Source of the DNA: Pseudomonas cuatrocienegasensis
GTDB lineage: Bacteria > Pseudomonadota > Gammaproteobacteria > Pseudomonadales > Pseudomonadaceae
Length of the DNA stretch: 64,000 bases
Direction: 5' to 3'
Assembly (NCBI RefSeq): GCF_900110925.1
Contig: NZ_FOFP01000005.1
Coordinates: 68,581 to 132,580, forward strand
The position numbers and the translations under genes were made by a program. Of the stretch, positions 51,956-62,151 are shown one piece after another. The first letter of the stretch is position 1. Each line of letters begins with the position of its first letter. The notes under the pieces were generated by a model that did no database searches, was not told where the DNA came from, and saw only the letters and a list, made by a program, of their open reading frames with translations.

Positions 51956-53761
51956 ATGACCTCATCTCTGATCCAAAACATGCGCGCGCTTATGCGCCAA
52001 CATGCCGTTGACGCCTACCTGGTGCTGTCGTCGGACCCTCACCTGTCGGAATACCTGCCAGACCACTGGCAAGCAAGACGCTGGCTCTCGAACTTCGACG
52101 GTTCGGCGGGCGACCTGCTGATCACCGCCGACTTTGCCGGTCTGTGGCTCGACAGCCGCTATTGGCTCGCCGCCGAAACAACCCTGGCGGGCGGACCAAT
52201 CCAGCTTATGCGCCAGGGAGCTGAGGCGGATACCCTGCAGTGGCTGCAGCACAACCTACCCAGCGGCACCTGTGTTGCAGTTGATGGCCGCACCTTGTCG
52301 GTGGCTGCCGAGCGCAAATTGCGTCAAGGCCTGCAAGCATGCCAGATACGCCTCAACACTCGCTTAGACCTGCCAGGGCTGCTCTGGCAGGATCGCCCAG
52401 CCGCACCCAGTGCAACCATCTTCGAGCCGCCGGCGGCATTTATCGGCAGCAGTCGCCAGAGCAAGCTGCAACGCTTGCGCTGCTGCATGGCCGACCAGGG
52501 CGCCACCCATCACATGATCTCGAGCCTCGACGACATCGCCTGGCTGTTCAATCTGCGCGGCAGCGACCTGAGCTACAACCCGGTATTCCTGGCACACGCA
52601 TTGATCAGCCAGCACAGCGCCCGGCTGTTTGTCGCCGAAGGACGTATCGAGGCGACCTTGCGCGCTCAACTGACCCTACAAGGCATACGTCTGGAGCCCT
52701 ACGAACAGGCCAGCACTGCCCTGGGCGAACTGGCGCCGGAAGAAACCCTGCTGCTCGATCCCAGGCGCGTCGCCCACGGGCTCATTACAGACCTGGATCC
52801 CTGCATCAAGGTGCTGGAAGCAACCAGCCCTTGCCTGCTACTGAAATCCTGCAAGGAGGCGTTCGAGGTGTTGCGCATCCGTGAAACCATGGAGCAGGAC
52901 GGTGCCGCGCTATGCGAATTCTTCGCCTGGCTGGAACAGCACCTGGTTAGCCACAGGTTGACCGAGCTGGACATCGACACCCATCTGGTCGAGGCCCGCA
53001 GCCGTCGCCCTGGCTTCGTATCGCCGAGCTTCGCCACCATCGCGGCCTTCAATGCCAACGGCGCAATGCCACACTACCGGGCGACGGCCGAACAACATGC
53101 CTGCCTGGAGGGCGATGGACTGTTGCTGCTCGACTCCGGTGGCCATTATTTCGGCGGCACCACCGATATCACCCGCATGGTGCCGATAGGCACACCAAGC
53201 GCAGCGCAACGGCGCGATTGCAGCCTGGTTCTCAAAGGTATGATTGCCCTGTCCCGGGCCAGCTTTCCCAAAGCCATAGGCGCCCCGCTGCTCGATGCCA
53301 TCGCCCGCGCGCCTCTCTGGGCCGAGGGCCTGGATTACGGCCACGGCACGGGGCATGGGGTGGGCTACTTTCTCAACGTACACGAAGGCCCTCAGCGGAT
53401 TGCCTATCACGCGCCGGTGACGGGCGACGACGCCATGCTCGCGGGCATGGTCACCTCGATCGAACCGGGTCTGTATCGACGCGGGCAATGGGGCGTACGC
53501 TTTGAGAACCTGGTCCTCAACGTCCCCACCGATGGGAGTGAAGATTCAGCGTTCCTACGTTTCGAGACACTGACTCTATGCCCGATCGATACCCGCTGCC
53601 TGGACCTCTCTTTGCTCAACCAAGAGGAGCGGGACTGGCTTGATGACTACCATCGCCTGGTCCGCAAGCGCCTTTCGCCTTTACTGGAAGGGCGCGCATT
53701 GAACTGGCTGCAGGCACGCACTCAGGTAGTCGGCGCCGCTACCGACCATCGAGCGGCCTAA
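51956..53761 (+). CDS. M24 Xaa-Pro aminopeptidase (aminopeptidase P family)
   Basis: A 601-residue three-domain aminopeptidase P of the long form. Two creatinase-like N-terminal domains precede the pita-bread catalytic domain (about residue 310 on). Metal ligands are visible in LLDSGGHYFGGTTDITRM (two Asp), GHGTGHGVGYFLNVHE (His) and SIEPGLYRRGQWGVRFENL (two Glu). It removes N-terminal residues before proline and is predicted cytoplasmic. It probably shares a transcript with the metC-like gene. The gene ends 18 bases before the convergent aer gene. Confidence 0.92.
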   Translation: MTSSLIQNMRALMRQHAVDAYLVLSSDPHLSEYLPDHWQARRWLSNFDGSAGDLLITADFAGLWLDSRYWLAAETTLAGGPIQLMRQGAEADTLQWLQHNLPSGTCVAVDGRTLSVAAERKLRQGLQACQIRLNTRLDLPGLLWQDRPAAPSATIFEPPAAFIGSSRQSKLQRLRCCMADQGATHHMISSLDDIAWLFNLRGSDLSYNPVFLAHALISQHSARLFVAEGRIEATLRAQLTLQGIRLEPYEQASTALGELAPEETLLLDPRRVAHGLITDLDPCIKVLEATSPCLLLKSCKEAFEVLRIRETMEQDGAALCEFFAWLEQHLVSHRLTELDIDTHLVEARSRRPGFVSPSFATIAAFNANGAMPHYRATAEQHACLEGDGLLLLDSGGHYFGGTTDITRMVPIGTPSAAQRRDCSLVLKGMIALSRASFPKAIGAPLLDAIARAPLWAEGLDYGHGTGHGVGYFLNVHEGPQRIAYHAPVTGDDAMLAGMVTSIEPGLYRRGQWGVRFENLVLNVPTDGSEDSAFLRFETLTLCPIDTRCLDLSLLNQEERDWLDDYHRLVRKRLSPLLEGRALNWLQARTQVVGAATDHRAA

Positions 53762-53779
53762 AAGCCGCTTCAGCTGCTG

Positions 53780-55345
53780 TCAGCGGTTGAACCGCTCGGC
53801 CAGGCTATGCAGATAGTCCGCCATTTCTTCAAGTTCACGGCCAACCGTTGCGCCCTGGTGAGCCTGCCCGGCGCTGCTGTCGGAGAGCTGCGCGATCCGC
53901 GTGATCTGTCGACTGATGTCTTCAGCGACGTGACTCTGTTCCTCTGCAGCTGAAGCCATTTGCTGACTCATGCCGGTGATGCGGCTGACCGACTCACTGA
54001 TGCCGTCCAGCGCGGTGCGTACCGACTCAACGCTCTGCACGCTCTGCCGCGAGATTTCATCACCGCGCTGGGCCGTAACCACCGCGCGCTCGGCACCCGC
54101 GCGCAGCGAAGCGATGATCTGGTGGATCTGCTCGGTCGACTCACGGGTGCGCGAGGCCAGTGAACGCACCTCATCAGCCACTACGGCAAAGCCACGGCCC
54201 TGCTCGCCTGCGCGGGCAGCTTCGATGGCCGCGTTGAGCGCGAGCAGGTTGGTCTGTTCGGCAATCGAGGTAATCACATCGGCCACGCTGCCAATCGATT
54301 GGGTCGAGTTGGCCAGGTCATTGACCGCCTGGCCGATGTCGGACACCGCGGTGGCCATGTGCTTCATGGCATCAAGGCTACCGACAGCCAACTCACGTCC
54401 CTGCCGGGACAGGTTGTCGGCGTCCTGGGCGGCAAGGGAGGTGTTCTGTACGTTGTGCGCGACCTCCTGAATGGTCGCCGCCATTTCGTTGATCGCGGTG
54501 GCCGACTGATCAGTTTCAGCGCGCTGCTCATCAAGCAGTTCAGCAGTGGCGTTGGACAGGTGCGCCGACTGCGCGGCGTGCTTGCGCACATTGGTGGCAG
54601 CATCTTCCATGCGCGTCAGAGCGGTTTGCAGGCGTGCTTCCTCGCTGACCATCGCCATATCAAGCAAGCCTCGCGCGCCCGGGTTGTCACTGTAGGTCAG
54701 GGCGACCAGCGGGCTGGTATACGCCTTGGGGTGTGCCGCCAGAATCGTGTAGACCCACTGCCGTGCACTGCGTTGCTGATAAACCCCCATGACGACCAGC
54801 AGCACAGCAATCGCAGCCATTAGCCAGGGCCCATCAAGCAATGCATGCACCGCCAGAATCAATGCCCCGAACAGCAACATTGGCCAGGCAATAAGCAGTT
54901 GCTGAGACAGCGCACCTAAACGCGACACAGCTGGCTTGCCGGCTCGCAGCCGGGCATAAAGCGCCTCAGCGCGACGCTTCTGCGCGTCGCTGGGCCGCGA
55001 GCGCACCGACTCGTAGCCGACCATGCGCCCACCCTCATAAATCGGCGTGACATAGGCGCTGACCCAATAGAAGTCGCCATTCTTTGAGCGGTTCTTGACC
55101 AGGCCCATCCAGGGTTTGCCCTGTTTGATGGTGTCCCACATATGGCCAAAGACCGGCTCCGGCATATCGGGGTGACGCACCAGGTTATGCGGCTGGCCAA
55201 TCAACTCCTCGCGAGTAAAACCACTGATGGCGACAAACGCATCATTGCAATAGGTGATATTGCTGTTCATGTCCGTGGTGGAGATCAGACGCTCATGCTC
55301 ATTGAAGGTCCACTCGCGCTGGGTAACTGGTAGATTTTGACGCAT
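53780..55345 (-). CDS. aer: Aer-like aerotaxis receptor (PAS, methyl-accepting chemotaxis protein)
   Basis: A 521-residue receptor, the same length as P. aeruginosa Aer. Start at ATG 55345 ([14 protein letters not shown]) with AGGGAA upstream; the frame extends to 55390. The N-terminal PAS domain (about 15-115, [21 protein letters not shown]) should hold FAD. A pair of hydrophobic helices (about 160-200) anchors it without a periplasmic domain. The C-terminal MCP signalling hairpin tip is [32 protein letters not shown]. Senses redox state or oxygen and steers swimming through CheA/CheW. Single gene. Confidence 0.93.
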   Translation of the reverse strand: MRQNLPVTQREWTFNEHERLISTTDMNSNITYCNDAFVAISGFTREELIGQPHNLVRHPDMPEPVFGHMWDTIKQGKPWMGLVKNRSKNGDFYWVSAYVTPIYEGGRMVGYESVRSRPSDAQKRRAEALYARLRAGKPAVSRLGALSQQLLIAWPMLLFGALILAVHALLDGPWLMAAIAVLLVVMGVYQQRSARQWVYTILAAHPKAYTSPLVALTYSDNPGARGLLDMAMVSEEARLQTALTRMEDAATNVRKHAAQSAHLSNATAELLDEQRAETDQSATAINEMAATIQEVAHNVQNTSLAAQDADNLSRQGRELAVGSLDAMKHMATAVSDIGQAVNDLANSTQSIGSVADVITSIAEQTNLLALNAAIEAARAGEQGRGFAVVADEVRSLASRTRESTEQIHQIIASLRAGAERAVVTAQRGDEISRQSVQSVESVRTALDGISESVSRITGMSQQMASAAEEQSHVAEDISRQITRIAQLSDSSAGQAHQGATVGRELEEMADYLHSLAERFNR

Positions 55346-55476
55346 GGTGATTCCCTGGAAATTTTGTCCTACAACGAGTGTAGAGCACACCTGACATGCG
55401 CAATGATTCGGCCATATAAATTATTTCTGAATAGAATCTTGGGCGAATAAAGCGAGAAACCTGGCTTTGCGCCCAT

Positions 55477-56370
55477 TCAAGCGCCGCTGAGTTGGGCCTT
55501 GAGCAGGTCGCGGAAAGTCTGCAGCAACGGCTCGCGCGAACGGCCGCGGCGCAGAATTTGCGAGAACGGTGCCTGGTAGCCAAAAGTCGCCGGCAGCAGC
55601 ACGCGCAGGCGGCCTTGATCGACCCACGGCTGGGCATAGTGTTCGGGCAGGTAGCCGACATAAGCGCCGGAGAGCACCAGAATCAGCTGCGCCTCCATCG
55701 ACTCCACGGTAGCCGCGCTGTGCTTGAAGCCATGGCGTGCCAGCTCTGCCTGGCTCCAGTAGCCACGCCCGACCATGCGCTGCTGGGTGATCACTTCCGC
55801 CGGGATGCGCCGCTCGCTGAACAACGCGTGCCGCTCACTGCAATACAGCCAGTGCTGCTCGCGGTACAGCGGCTGGTAAACCAGGCCGTTCATGCGCGTG
55901 GAGAAGGCGCCGATGGCCAGATCGAGGCGGTTGTCGAGCACACCCAACTGCAACTCATAGGGGCTCATCACCGACAGGTGCAGGTGCACCGCTGGATGTT
56001 CCTGGCTGTACGCGCCAATCACCTCAGCCAGGGGCAGCGCCGGATCACCGACGGTGGAGTCAAGCACACCCAGGTTGAGGGTGCCGCGCAGCTCGCCCTT
56101 GAGCGCCGCCGAATAACGCTCGAAGCCTTCGAGCTCACCCAACAGACGCAGGGTTTCCTGGTAGAACAGGTCACCCTTGCTGGTCAGGCTGAAGCCGCCG
56201 CGCCCACGGTGGCACAGGCTCAGACCCAGTTGCGTTTCAAGCTGGCTCATGTAGGTGCTGATGGCCGAGGTGGACAGGTTGAGGTCCTGCTGCGCTGCGG
56301 CAAAACCCTGGTGGCGCACCACCGAGACAAAGATGCGCAGCAATTTCAGATCAGGCAGGGACAGGCTCAT
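55477..56370 (-). CDS. LysR family transcriptional regulator
   Basis: A 297-residue regulator. Start at ATG 56370 with GGAG upstream. The winged helix is LKLLRIFVSVVRHQGFAAAQQDLNLSTSAISTYMSQLE, followed by the effector domain. It is divergent from the guanidino-type catabolic cluster (56618 on) and a palindrome GTTCAG-N6-CTGAAC lies 77 bases upstream of its start. A related site precedes the guanidinobutyrase gene, so it probably governs both units. The P. aeruginosa guanidinobutyrase gene also has a LysR-type regulator (GbuR). Confidence 0.92.
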   Translation of the reverse strand: MSLSLPDLKLLRIFVSVVRHQGFAAAQQDLNLSTSAISTYMSQLETQLGLSLCHRGRGGFSLTSKGDLFYQETLRLLGELEGFERYSAALKGELRGTLNLGVLDSTVGDPALPLAEVIGAYSQEHPAVHLHLSVMSPYELQLGVLDNRLDLAIGAFSTRMNGLVYQPLYREQHWLYCSERHALFSERRIPAEVITQQRMVGRGYWSQAELARHGFKHSAATVESMEAQLILVLSGAYVGYLPEHYAQPWVDQGRLRVLLPATFGYQAPFSQILRRGRSREPLLQTFRDLLKAQLSGA

Positions 56371-56446
56371 CAAGGCTCCGGTCAGGCGATGGGCGTGGAC
56401 ACCGGCGAAGTCTAGCGACCCGCAAGATGCGATGCACCCGCTAAAT

Positions 56447-56474
56447 GTTCAGAAAAACCTGAACTAAGTATTTG
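56447..56474. promoter_or_regulatory. operator-like dyad, site A, between LysR and the catabolic cluster
   Basis: GTTCAG-AAAAAC-CTGAAC (56447-56464) followed by TAAGTATTTG. Its right part, CCTGAACTAAGTATTTG, recurs with one change at 61063-61079 upstream of the guanidinobutyrase gene. Both show the same 6-6-6 layout. Confidence 0.7.
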
Positions 56475-56617
56475 GCCTACACCGATTGATCCGTAGCGCC
56501 GCAGCAGCGAACAATCGACTCCAGAACAACGAGACACCGGCCTTGCCGGCTGTCACCGAACGGCACGTACCGTTCCCTTGCCAAACTGCCGCAGACCACT
56601 CCTCAACGGAAACGGCC

Positions 56618-57460
56618 ATGCGACTGGAACTCTTTCGTACCCTCTGGGGCTATCGCGGCACCTGGCAACAGGCTATCGACGAGCTGCTCAGCGCCGGCTT
56701 CGACGGCCTCGAAGCCCGCGTCCCGGAAACCGCAGCGCAACGCACCAGCAACGCCCGCCTGCTGCGCGACCAGCGTGTGCCCTATATCGCCACCCTCTTC
56801 ACCTCCACCCCGGTGTTGCCACGCCAGAGCGACGGCGTCGAGGAGCACCTGCAGGATTTGGCCCACAAGCTCGACTGGGCGGCAGAGCTATCGCCGAACA
56901 AGGTCAATATTCTCGCCGGCAACGACCGCTGGCCGATGGCCGAGCAGGTCGAGTTCTTCGGCCGTGCTATCGAACTGGGCAAGGCCAGCGGCCTGCACTG
57001 CTGCTTCGAGATCCACCGCGGCCGCTCGCTGTACAGCCCCTGGGTAACCCTGGAGTTGATCCGCCACCTGCCCGAGCTGCGCTTTACCAGTGATATCAGC
57101 CACTGGCTGGTGACCTGCGAACGCCTGCTCGATGACCCGGCGGACGACCTCAGCGCCTTTGTCGAACGGGTCGAGCATATCCAGGCGCGGGTCGGTTATG
57201 ACCAGGGCCCGCAAGTGCCGCACCCCGGCGCGCCGGAATACGCCGACAGCCTGGCCTTCCATCAGCGCCACTGGGAAAGCATCTGGCACAGCCAGGAGCG
57301 CCGGGGCCATAGCAGCACCAGCATGACCCCCGAGTTTGGCCCCGACGGCTACCTGCACCACCTGCCCTTCACCGATATGCCGGTGGCCGATCTGTGGCAG
57401 TTGAACCAGTGGATGGCCACGTGCGAACGCCAGCATTTCCATCGCTTCACCAGCCGTTGA
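56618..57460 (+). CDS. sugar phosphate isomerase/epimerase-like TIM-barrel protein
   Basis: A 280-residue AP-endonuclease-2-type TIM barrel. Start at ATG 56618 ([12 protein letters not shown]) with GGAAA upstream; the frame opens at 56486. Metal-ligand candidates in order: the Glu in [28 protein letters not shown] and a C-terminal [12 protein letters not shown]. The family includes epimerases, isomerases and dehydratases of small hydroxy acids and sugars; the substrate here is unknown. It overlaps no neighbour but lies nine bases before the oxygenase gene, so the two are probably translated together and act on the same compound. Confidence 0.85.
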   Translation: MRLELFRTLWGYRGTWQQAIDELLSAGFDGLEARVPETAAQRTSNARLLRDQRVPYIATLFTSTPVLPRQSDGVEEHLQDLAHKLDWAAELSPNKVNILAGNDRWPMAEQVEFFGRAIELGKASGLHCCFEIHRGRSLYSPWVTLELIRHLPELRFTSDISHWLVTCERLLDDPADDLSAFVERVEHIQARVGYDQGPQVPHPGAPEYADSLAFHQRHWESIWHSQERRGHSSTSMTPEFGPDGYLHHLPFTDMPVADLWQLNQWMATCERQHFHRFTSR

Positions 57461-57468
57461 GAACGCCG

Positions 57469-58509
57469 ATGAACAGCACCACCAAACACTTCACCGAAAT
57501 CCCCGTGGTCGACATCGCTGGATTGTTCAGCGCCGACCAGGCTGCGCGCCAGGCCGTGGCCGACGAACTGGGCCGTGCCGCCCGTGACGTCGGCTTTCTG
57601 TATATCAGCGGCCATGGCATCGAACAGGCGCTGATCGACGGCTTGCACCAGGCCGCCGAGGCCTACTTTGCCCAACCCCTGGACGCCAAGATGCGCCACT
57701 ACATTGGTGCGTCCGAGAGCCACAAGGGCTTCGTTCCCGAAGGCGAGGAGCGCTACAGCGCCGGCAAACCGGACCACAAGGAAGCCTTCGACATCGGCTT
57801 CGAGGTGCCTGCCGACAACCCGCTGGTGCGGGCCGGCACGCCGCTGCTGGGGCCGAATCACTGGCCCACGCTGCCCAGTTTCAAGGAAGCCATACAGGCC
57901 TACTACGCACGCATATTCCAGCTCGGTCGCACGCTGTTTCGCGGCTTCGCCCTGGCCCTCGGCGTGCCGGAAAACACCTTCGACGAGATGGCCAACTTCC
58001 CGCCCTCCAAGCTGCGCCTGATCCACTATCCGTTCGATGGTGACGCCCAGGATGCCCCCGGCATTGGCGCCCACACCGACTACGAGTGCTTCACCATCCT
58101 GCTCGCCGACCGCCCGGGCCTGGAGGTGATGAACGACCTCGGCCAGTGGATCGACGCGCCACCTCGTGACGGCAGCTTCGTCGTCAACATCGGCGACATG
58201 CTCGAAGTGATGAGCGCCGGCACGTTCGTTGCCACCTCGCACCGCGTGCGCAAGGTCAGCCAGGAGCGCTACTCCTTCCCGTTCTTCTATGCCTGCGACT
58301 ACCACACACAGATCCGCCCGCTGGCGCAGTTCGAGGCCGCCGGCCAGTCGTACGAAACCATCAGCATCGGTGAGCACATGTGGAGCCAGGCCCTGCAGAC
58401 CTACCAGTACCTGAAAAAGCGCGTCGAGGACGGCCAGTTGCAACTGCCCGAACGCGCGCGCCGGCCCTCGAGTTTTGGCCACCTGAAACACCAGCCCAAC
58501 TCACTTTGA
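57469..58509 (+). CDS. isopenicillin-N-synthase-like 2-oxoglutarate/Fe(II) oxygenase
   Basis: A 346-residue non-haem iron oxygenase. DIOX_N domain first ([21 protein letters not shown]), then the catalytic jelly roll. Iron ligands His202 and Asp204 ([12 protein letters not shown]) and His258 (ATSHRVRKV); the 2-oxoglutarate site is Arg267 with Ser269 (ERYSF). Start at ATG 57469, nine bases after the upstream stop. Family members hydroxylate or desaturate amino acids and small molecules. Placement with a LysR regulator, an amino-acid-type importer and guanidinobutyrase suggests a guanidino or amino-acid substrate; this is inference. Confidence 0.88.
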   Translation: MNSTTKHFTEIPVVDIAGLFSADQAARQAVADELGRAARDVGFLYISGHGIEQALIDGLHQAAEAYFAQPLDAKMRHYIGASESHKGFVPEGEERYSAGKPDHKEAFDIGFEVPADNPLVRAGTPLLGPNHWPTLPSFKEAIQAYYARIFQLGRTLFRGFALALGVPENTFDEMANFPPSKLRLIHYPFDGDAQDAPGIGAHTDYECFTILLADRPGLEVMNDLGQWIDAPPRDGSFVVNIGDMLEVMSAGTFVATSHRVRKVSQERYSFPFFYACDYHTQIRPLAQFEAAGQSYETISIGEHMWSQALQTYQYLKKRVEDGQLQLPERARRPSSFGHLKHQPNSL

Positions 58510-58551
58510 CCTTCGACTGCCAACACAAAAACTGACCCGGAGATAACCACA

Positions 58552-59361
58552 ATGGCAATTCGCACCCCGCTGCGCCGCACCGCCCTGGCCATCGCCTGCA
58601 CCCTGGCTGGCTTGTTCCCGTTCGCCGCCCAGGCCGCTGAAACAGCCAAGACCCTCGCCGAGGGAGAGCTGAAAGTCGGCATGGAGATTACCTACCCGCC
58701 GTTCGAGTATTACGAGGGCGACCAGGTAAAAGGTTTCGACCCCGAGGTATCCGCCGCCCTGGCCAAACGCCTGGGCCTGACCGCGAGCTTTAGCGATATC
58801 ACCTTTCCCAACCTGATCCTCGGCCTGGATGCCAACCGCTTCGACACCATCATCTCCGGCATGTACATCCTGCCCGAACGCCTGGAGAAGGCCGACGCCA
58901 TTCCCTACGCGAAAACCGGCGCAGCGATCATGGTGCGCAGTGACGCCGCGAAGAAACCCACCACCCCTGAAGAACTGTGCGGCCTGACGGTTGGCCTGCA
59001 GCAAGGCACCTCGTGGATTCCGGCACTGGAGAAAGTCTCTGCCGGCTACTGCGCAGAAAACGGCGCGGGCGCGATCACCATCAACCAGTACCCGACCACC
59101 GCTGAAACCTCCCAGGCCCTGCTCTCCGGCCATATCCAGGCGCACCTGGAAATCGACGCCGCCTCGCTGCTGATCGTCGAAAAAGCCCGGGGCCGTATCG
59201 CCATCAGCACCAAGAGTTCGATCTACCCGCAGGTGCTGGGCATCTACGTGAAAAAGGGCAACGCCCAGTTGCTCGATGCCCTGAAAGCCGCGCTGGACGA
59301 CTTCAAGGCCAGCGGCGAATACGCCGAACTGCTGAAGAAATACAACCTGGAAGAAGCCTGA
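58552..59361 (+). CDS. amino-acid-type ABC transporter substrate-binding protein
   Basis: A 269-residue periplasmic binding protein of the SBP_bac_3 family with a signal peptide (LAIACTLAGLFPFAAQAAE). The usual motifs are LKVGMEITYPPFEYYEGDQVKGFDPEV near the N-terminus, FDTIISGMYILPERLEKADAIPYA and LTVGLQQGTSW. The family binds polar amino acids and opines. It lies 42 bases after the oxygenase gene and ahead of an inverted repeat that separates it from its permease-ATPase gene, an arrangement that would raise binding-protein levels relative to the membrane part. Confidence 0.92.
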   Translation: MAIRTPLRRTALAIACTLAGLFPFAAQAAETAKTLAEGELKVGMEITYPPFEYYEGDQVKGFDPEVSAALAKRLGLTASFSDITFPNLILGLDANRFDTIISGMYILPERLEKADAIPYAKTGAAIMVRSDAAKKPTTPEELCGLTVGLQQGTSWIPALEKVSAGYCAENGAGAITINQYPTTAETSQALLSGHIQAHLEIDAASLLIVEKARGRIAISTKSSIYPQVLGIYVKKGNAQLLDALKAALDDFKASGEYAELLKKYNLEEA

Positions 59362-59367
59362 GAAAAC

Positions 59368-59434
59368 AGCTGCAAGCTACAAGCCTCAAGCAACAGCCGT
59401 TCAATGTTCGGCTTGTCGCTTGAAGCTTGCGGCT
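59368..59434. repeat. inverted repeat between binding-protein and permease genes
   Basis: Left arm AGCTGCAAGCTACAAGCC (to CTCAAGC at 59391) and right arm 59411-59434 (GCTTGTCGCTTGAAGCTTGCGGCT) pair over 24 positions with a few mismatches, with a 19-base loop. It belongs to a common Pseudomonas intergenic repeat type and may stabilise or attenuate the transcript. Confidence 0.7.
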
Positions 59435-59450
59435 GCCCTTGAGGTCACCT

Positions 59451-60965
59451 ATGCAATTTGAATGGAGCTACTTCTTCTCGCTGTTTTCGCTGCCGGCCTT
59501 CTGGTCGGCCAGCTGGACAGTGATCAAGCTCAGCACCCTGGCCTGGCTGATCGGCCTGGTGCTCGGCTTTGCCCTGGCCAGCGCCAAGCAGGCCGCGAGC
59601 CGCTGGGTGAGCACGCCTGCCTCGCTGTACATCTGGTTCTTTCGCAGCGTGCCGCTGCTGGTGCTGCTGATTTTCGTCTACAACCTGCCGCAACTGCTGC
59701 CCGCCAGCGGCGCGCTGCTGTCCAACCCATTTTACGCTGGCCTGCTGGCCCTGGTACTGACGGAGGCGGCCTATATGGCGGAGATTCATCGCGGTGGTCT
59801 GCTCTCGGTGGCCAAGGGGCAACGCGAAGCCGCGCGCGCCCTGGGCATCAGCGCGCTGGGCAGGCAACGCCTGATCGTGGTGCCGCAGGCGTTTCGCATC
59901 GCCCTGCCGACCCTGACCAATGAGTACGTGACCATCGTCAAGCTGACCTCGCTGGTCTCGGTGATTTCGCTCAGCGAGCTGCTGCTGGTCGGTCAGCGCC
60001 TGTATGCGCAAAACTTTCTGGTCCTGGAAACCCTCGGCGCCGTGGCGGTGTACTACGTGCTGATCGTCAGCCTGTTCGGCTGGGGCCTGCAGTACCTCGA
60101 ACGCTACCTCGACCTTAGCCGGCGCACGCCCAATGCCCTGGACGATGGCCTGCTCAGCGAACTGCGCAGCCAGTTACCCCACAGTGAGACCGCCCCCAAC
60201 TACACCAGCCGCCCCGGTACGCCGGACGCCCTGCGCCTGAGCCGCATCCACAAAAGCTATGGCAGCCATCAGGTGCTCAAGGGCGTCGACCTGGCCGTGC
60301 GCCCCGGCGAGGTGATTTCCATCATTGGCCCGTCCGGCTCCGGCAAGACCTCGCTGATCCGCACCGTCAATGGCCTGGAGCGGATCGACCAGGGCGAGAT
60401 CGTGCTGTTTGGCGAAAGCTTTATCCAAACCGGCGACCACCCCGACAACCGCCGTCAGCGCGAGGGCGTACGCCGCATTGGCATGGTGTTCCAGAGTTTC
60501 AACCTGTTCCCGCACCGCACCATTGTCGATAACGTGCAGCTCGCCCCGCGCTACCACCGCCTGGACAGCGCCACCGCGTTGCGCAACCAGGCCCTGGCCC
60601 TGCTCGACAAGGTCGGCCTGCTGGCCCATGCCGACAAGTACCCGCACCAGCTCTCCGGCGGCCAGCAGCAACGCGTGGCGATTGCCCGCGCCCTGGCGAT
60701 GAAACCGGACATCATGCTGTTCGACGAACCCACCTCAGCCCTTGATCCCGAGCTGGTCGGCGACGTGCTGGCGGTGATCCGCGACCTGGCCCGCGAGGGC
60801 ATGACCATGCTGATCGTCACCCACGAGATGGACTTCGCCCTGTCCATCTCCGACCGTGTGCTGTTTATGGAAGACGGCCAGATTCAGCTCGATGCCTCGC
60901 CCCAGGCGATCCGCGACGGCGCCCACGAACGCGTGCGCCGCTTTATCGGCCTGGAGAACCCATGA
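59451..60965 (+). CDS. amino-acid-type ABC transporter, fused permease and ATPase
   Basis: A 504-residue protein joining two usually separate subunits. Residues 1 to about 225 are a His/Glu/Gln/Arg-type permease with about five helices and the EAA loop [29 protein letters not shown]. After a linker (about 230-255), the ATPase has Walker [10 protein letters not shown] (from about 293), signature [15 protein letters not shown], Walker [13 protein letters not shown] and H-loop IVTHEM. Start at ATG 59451 with GAGG upstream; the frame opens at 59427. With the binding protein encoded before it, it would form a complete importer as a homodimer. Confidence 0.93.
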   Translation: MQFEWSYFFSLFSLPAFWSASWTVIKLSTLAWLIGLVLGFALASAKQAASRWVSTPASLYIWFFRSVPLLVLLIFVYNLPQLLPASGALLSNPFYAGLLALVLTEAAYMAEIHRGGLLSVAKGQREAARALGISALGRQRLIVVPQAFRIALPTLTNEYVTIVKLTSLVSVISLSELLLVGQRLYAQNFLVLETLGAVAVYYVLIVSLFGWGLQYLERYLDLSRRTPNALDDGLLSELRSQLPHSETAPNYTSRPGTPDALRLSRIHKSYGSHQVLKGVDLAVRPGEVISIIGPSGSGKTSLIRTVNGLERIDQGEIVLFGESFIQTGDHPDNRRQREGVRRIGMVFQSFNLFPHRTIVDNVQLAPRYHRLDSATALRNQALALLDKVGLLAHADKYPHQLSGGQQQRVAIARALAMKPDIMLFDEPTSALDPELVGDVLAVIRDLAREGMTMLIVTHEMDFALSISDRVLFMEDGQIQLDASPQAIRDGAHERVRRFIGLENP

Positions 60966-61003
60966 ACGACATCACCACCGACTACGGCAATGACCAACCG
61001 TAG

Positions 61004-61020
61004 GGTGCGCCGCGCGCACC
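61004..61020. repeat. perfect palindrome GGTGCGC-CGC-GCGCACC
   Basis: A short hairpin-forming sequence preceded by TAG, typical of GGGTGCGC intergenic repeats in Pseudomonas. It lies in the 187-base gap between the ABC transporter gene and the guanidinobutyrase gene and could also weaken read-through. Confidence 0.6.
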
Positions 61021-61051
61021 ACGCCCCCCAGCGCCAGGGGTTTCAACATAA

Positions 61052-61079
61052 CTTCAAACAATCCTGAACTAAGTTTTTG
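61052..61079. promoter_or_regulatory. operator-like dyad, site B, upstream of guanidinobutyrase
   Basis: CTTCAA-ACAATC-CTGAAC (61052-61069) followed by TAAGTTTTTG. The right half plus 3' extension (CCTGAACTAAGTTTTTG) equals site A (56458-56474) at 16 of 17 bases. It lies 74 bases before the guanidinobutyrase start, marking a second promoter in the cluster. Confidence 0.7.
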
Positions 61080-61152
61080 TCCCTGCCGATTTTTCCCATT
61101 CACCCTGTGGCCAAGAATCCGGCCACAACCACAACGAGCCTGAGGCCCCGCC

Positions 61153-62112
61153 ATGGACAAGATTCTCCACCAGCCCCTGGGCGGCAACGAAATGCCCCGC
61201 TTTGGCGGCATCGCCACCATGATGCGCCTGCCGCACATCCAGAAAACCGAAGAGAAACGCGAGCTGGACGTCGGCTTCGTCGGCGTGCCGCTGGACATCG
61301 GCACCTCGCTGCGCTCCGGTACCCGCTTCGGCCCCCGCGAGATCCGCGCCCAATCGGTGATGATCCGCCCCTACAACATGGCCACCGGCGCTGCGCCCTT
61401 TGATTCCCTGAACATTGCCGATATCGGCGATGTACCGATCAACACCTTCAATATGGCCGAGGCCATCCGCATCATCGAGGAGGCCTACGACGAGATCCTC
61501 GACCTCGGCATCCTGCCGCTGACCCTGGGCGGCGACCACACCATCACCCTGCCGATTCTGCGCGCGATCAAGAAGAAGCACGGCAAGGTCGGCTTGGTGC
61601 ATATCGATGCCCACGCGGATGTGAATGACCATATGTTCGGCGAGAAAATCGCCCACGGCACCACCTTCCGCCGCGCGGTCGAAGAAGACCTGCTTGATTG
61701 TGACCGCGTGGTGCAGATCGGCCTGCGCGCCCAGGGCTACACCGCCGAAGACTTCAACTGGAGCCGCAAACAGGGCTTCCGCGTGGTCCAGGCCGAAGAA
61801 TGCTGGCACAAGTCCCTGACCCCGCTGATGGAAGAAGTGCGCGCCAAGGTCGGTGGCGGACCGGTGTACCTGTCGTTTGACATCGACGGCATCGACCCAG
61901 CCTGGGCACCCGGCACCGGCACCCCGGAAATCGGTGGCCTGACCACCATCCAGGCCATGGAAATCATCCGCGGCTGCCAGGGCCTGGAGCTGATCGGCGG
62001 CGACCTGGTGGAAGTCTCCCCACCCTACGACACCACCGGCAACACCTCGCTGCTCGGCGCCAACCTGCTCTACGAAATGCTCTGCGTACTGCCCGGCGTG
62101 CAGCGCCGCTGA
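61153..62112 (+). CDS. gbuA: guanidinobutyrase-like ureohydrolase
   Basis: A 319-residue manganese ureohydrolase, the length of P. aeruginosa GbuA. Motifs for the binuclear metal site: GGDHTI, HIDAHADVND and FDIDGIDPAWAPGTGTPE. GbuA turns 4-guanidinobutyrate into 4-aminobutyrate and urea, the last step of arginine breakdown by the transaminase route. Related agmatinases and guanidinopropionases share these motifs; the neighbouring 2-ketoarginine-decarboxylase-like gene favours guanidinobutyrate. It begins a unit with the following gene (40-base gap) and has its own operator-like site. Confidence 0.86.
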   Translation: MDKILHQPLGGNEMPRFGGIATMMRLPHIQKTEEKRELDVGFVGVPLDIGTSLRSGTRFGPREIRAQSVMIRPYNMATGAAPFDSLNIADIGDVPINTFNMAEAIRIIEEAYDEILDLGILPLTLGGDHTITLPILRAIKKKHGKVGLVHIDAHADVNDHMFGEKIAHGTTFRRAVEEDLLDCDRVVQIGLRAQGYTAEDFNWSRKQGFRVVQAEECWHKSLTPLMEEVRAKVGGGPVYLSFDIDGIDPAWAPGTGTPEIGGLTTIQAMEIIRGCQGLELIGGDLVEVSPPYDTTGNTSLLGANLLYEMLCVLPGVQRR

Positions 62113-62151
62113 ATGCCACCCATAACCTCTAGAAATACCAGGACGCCGGCC

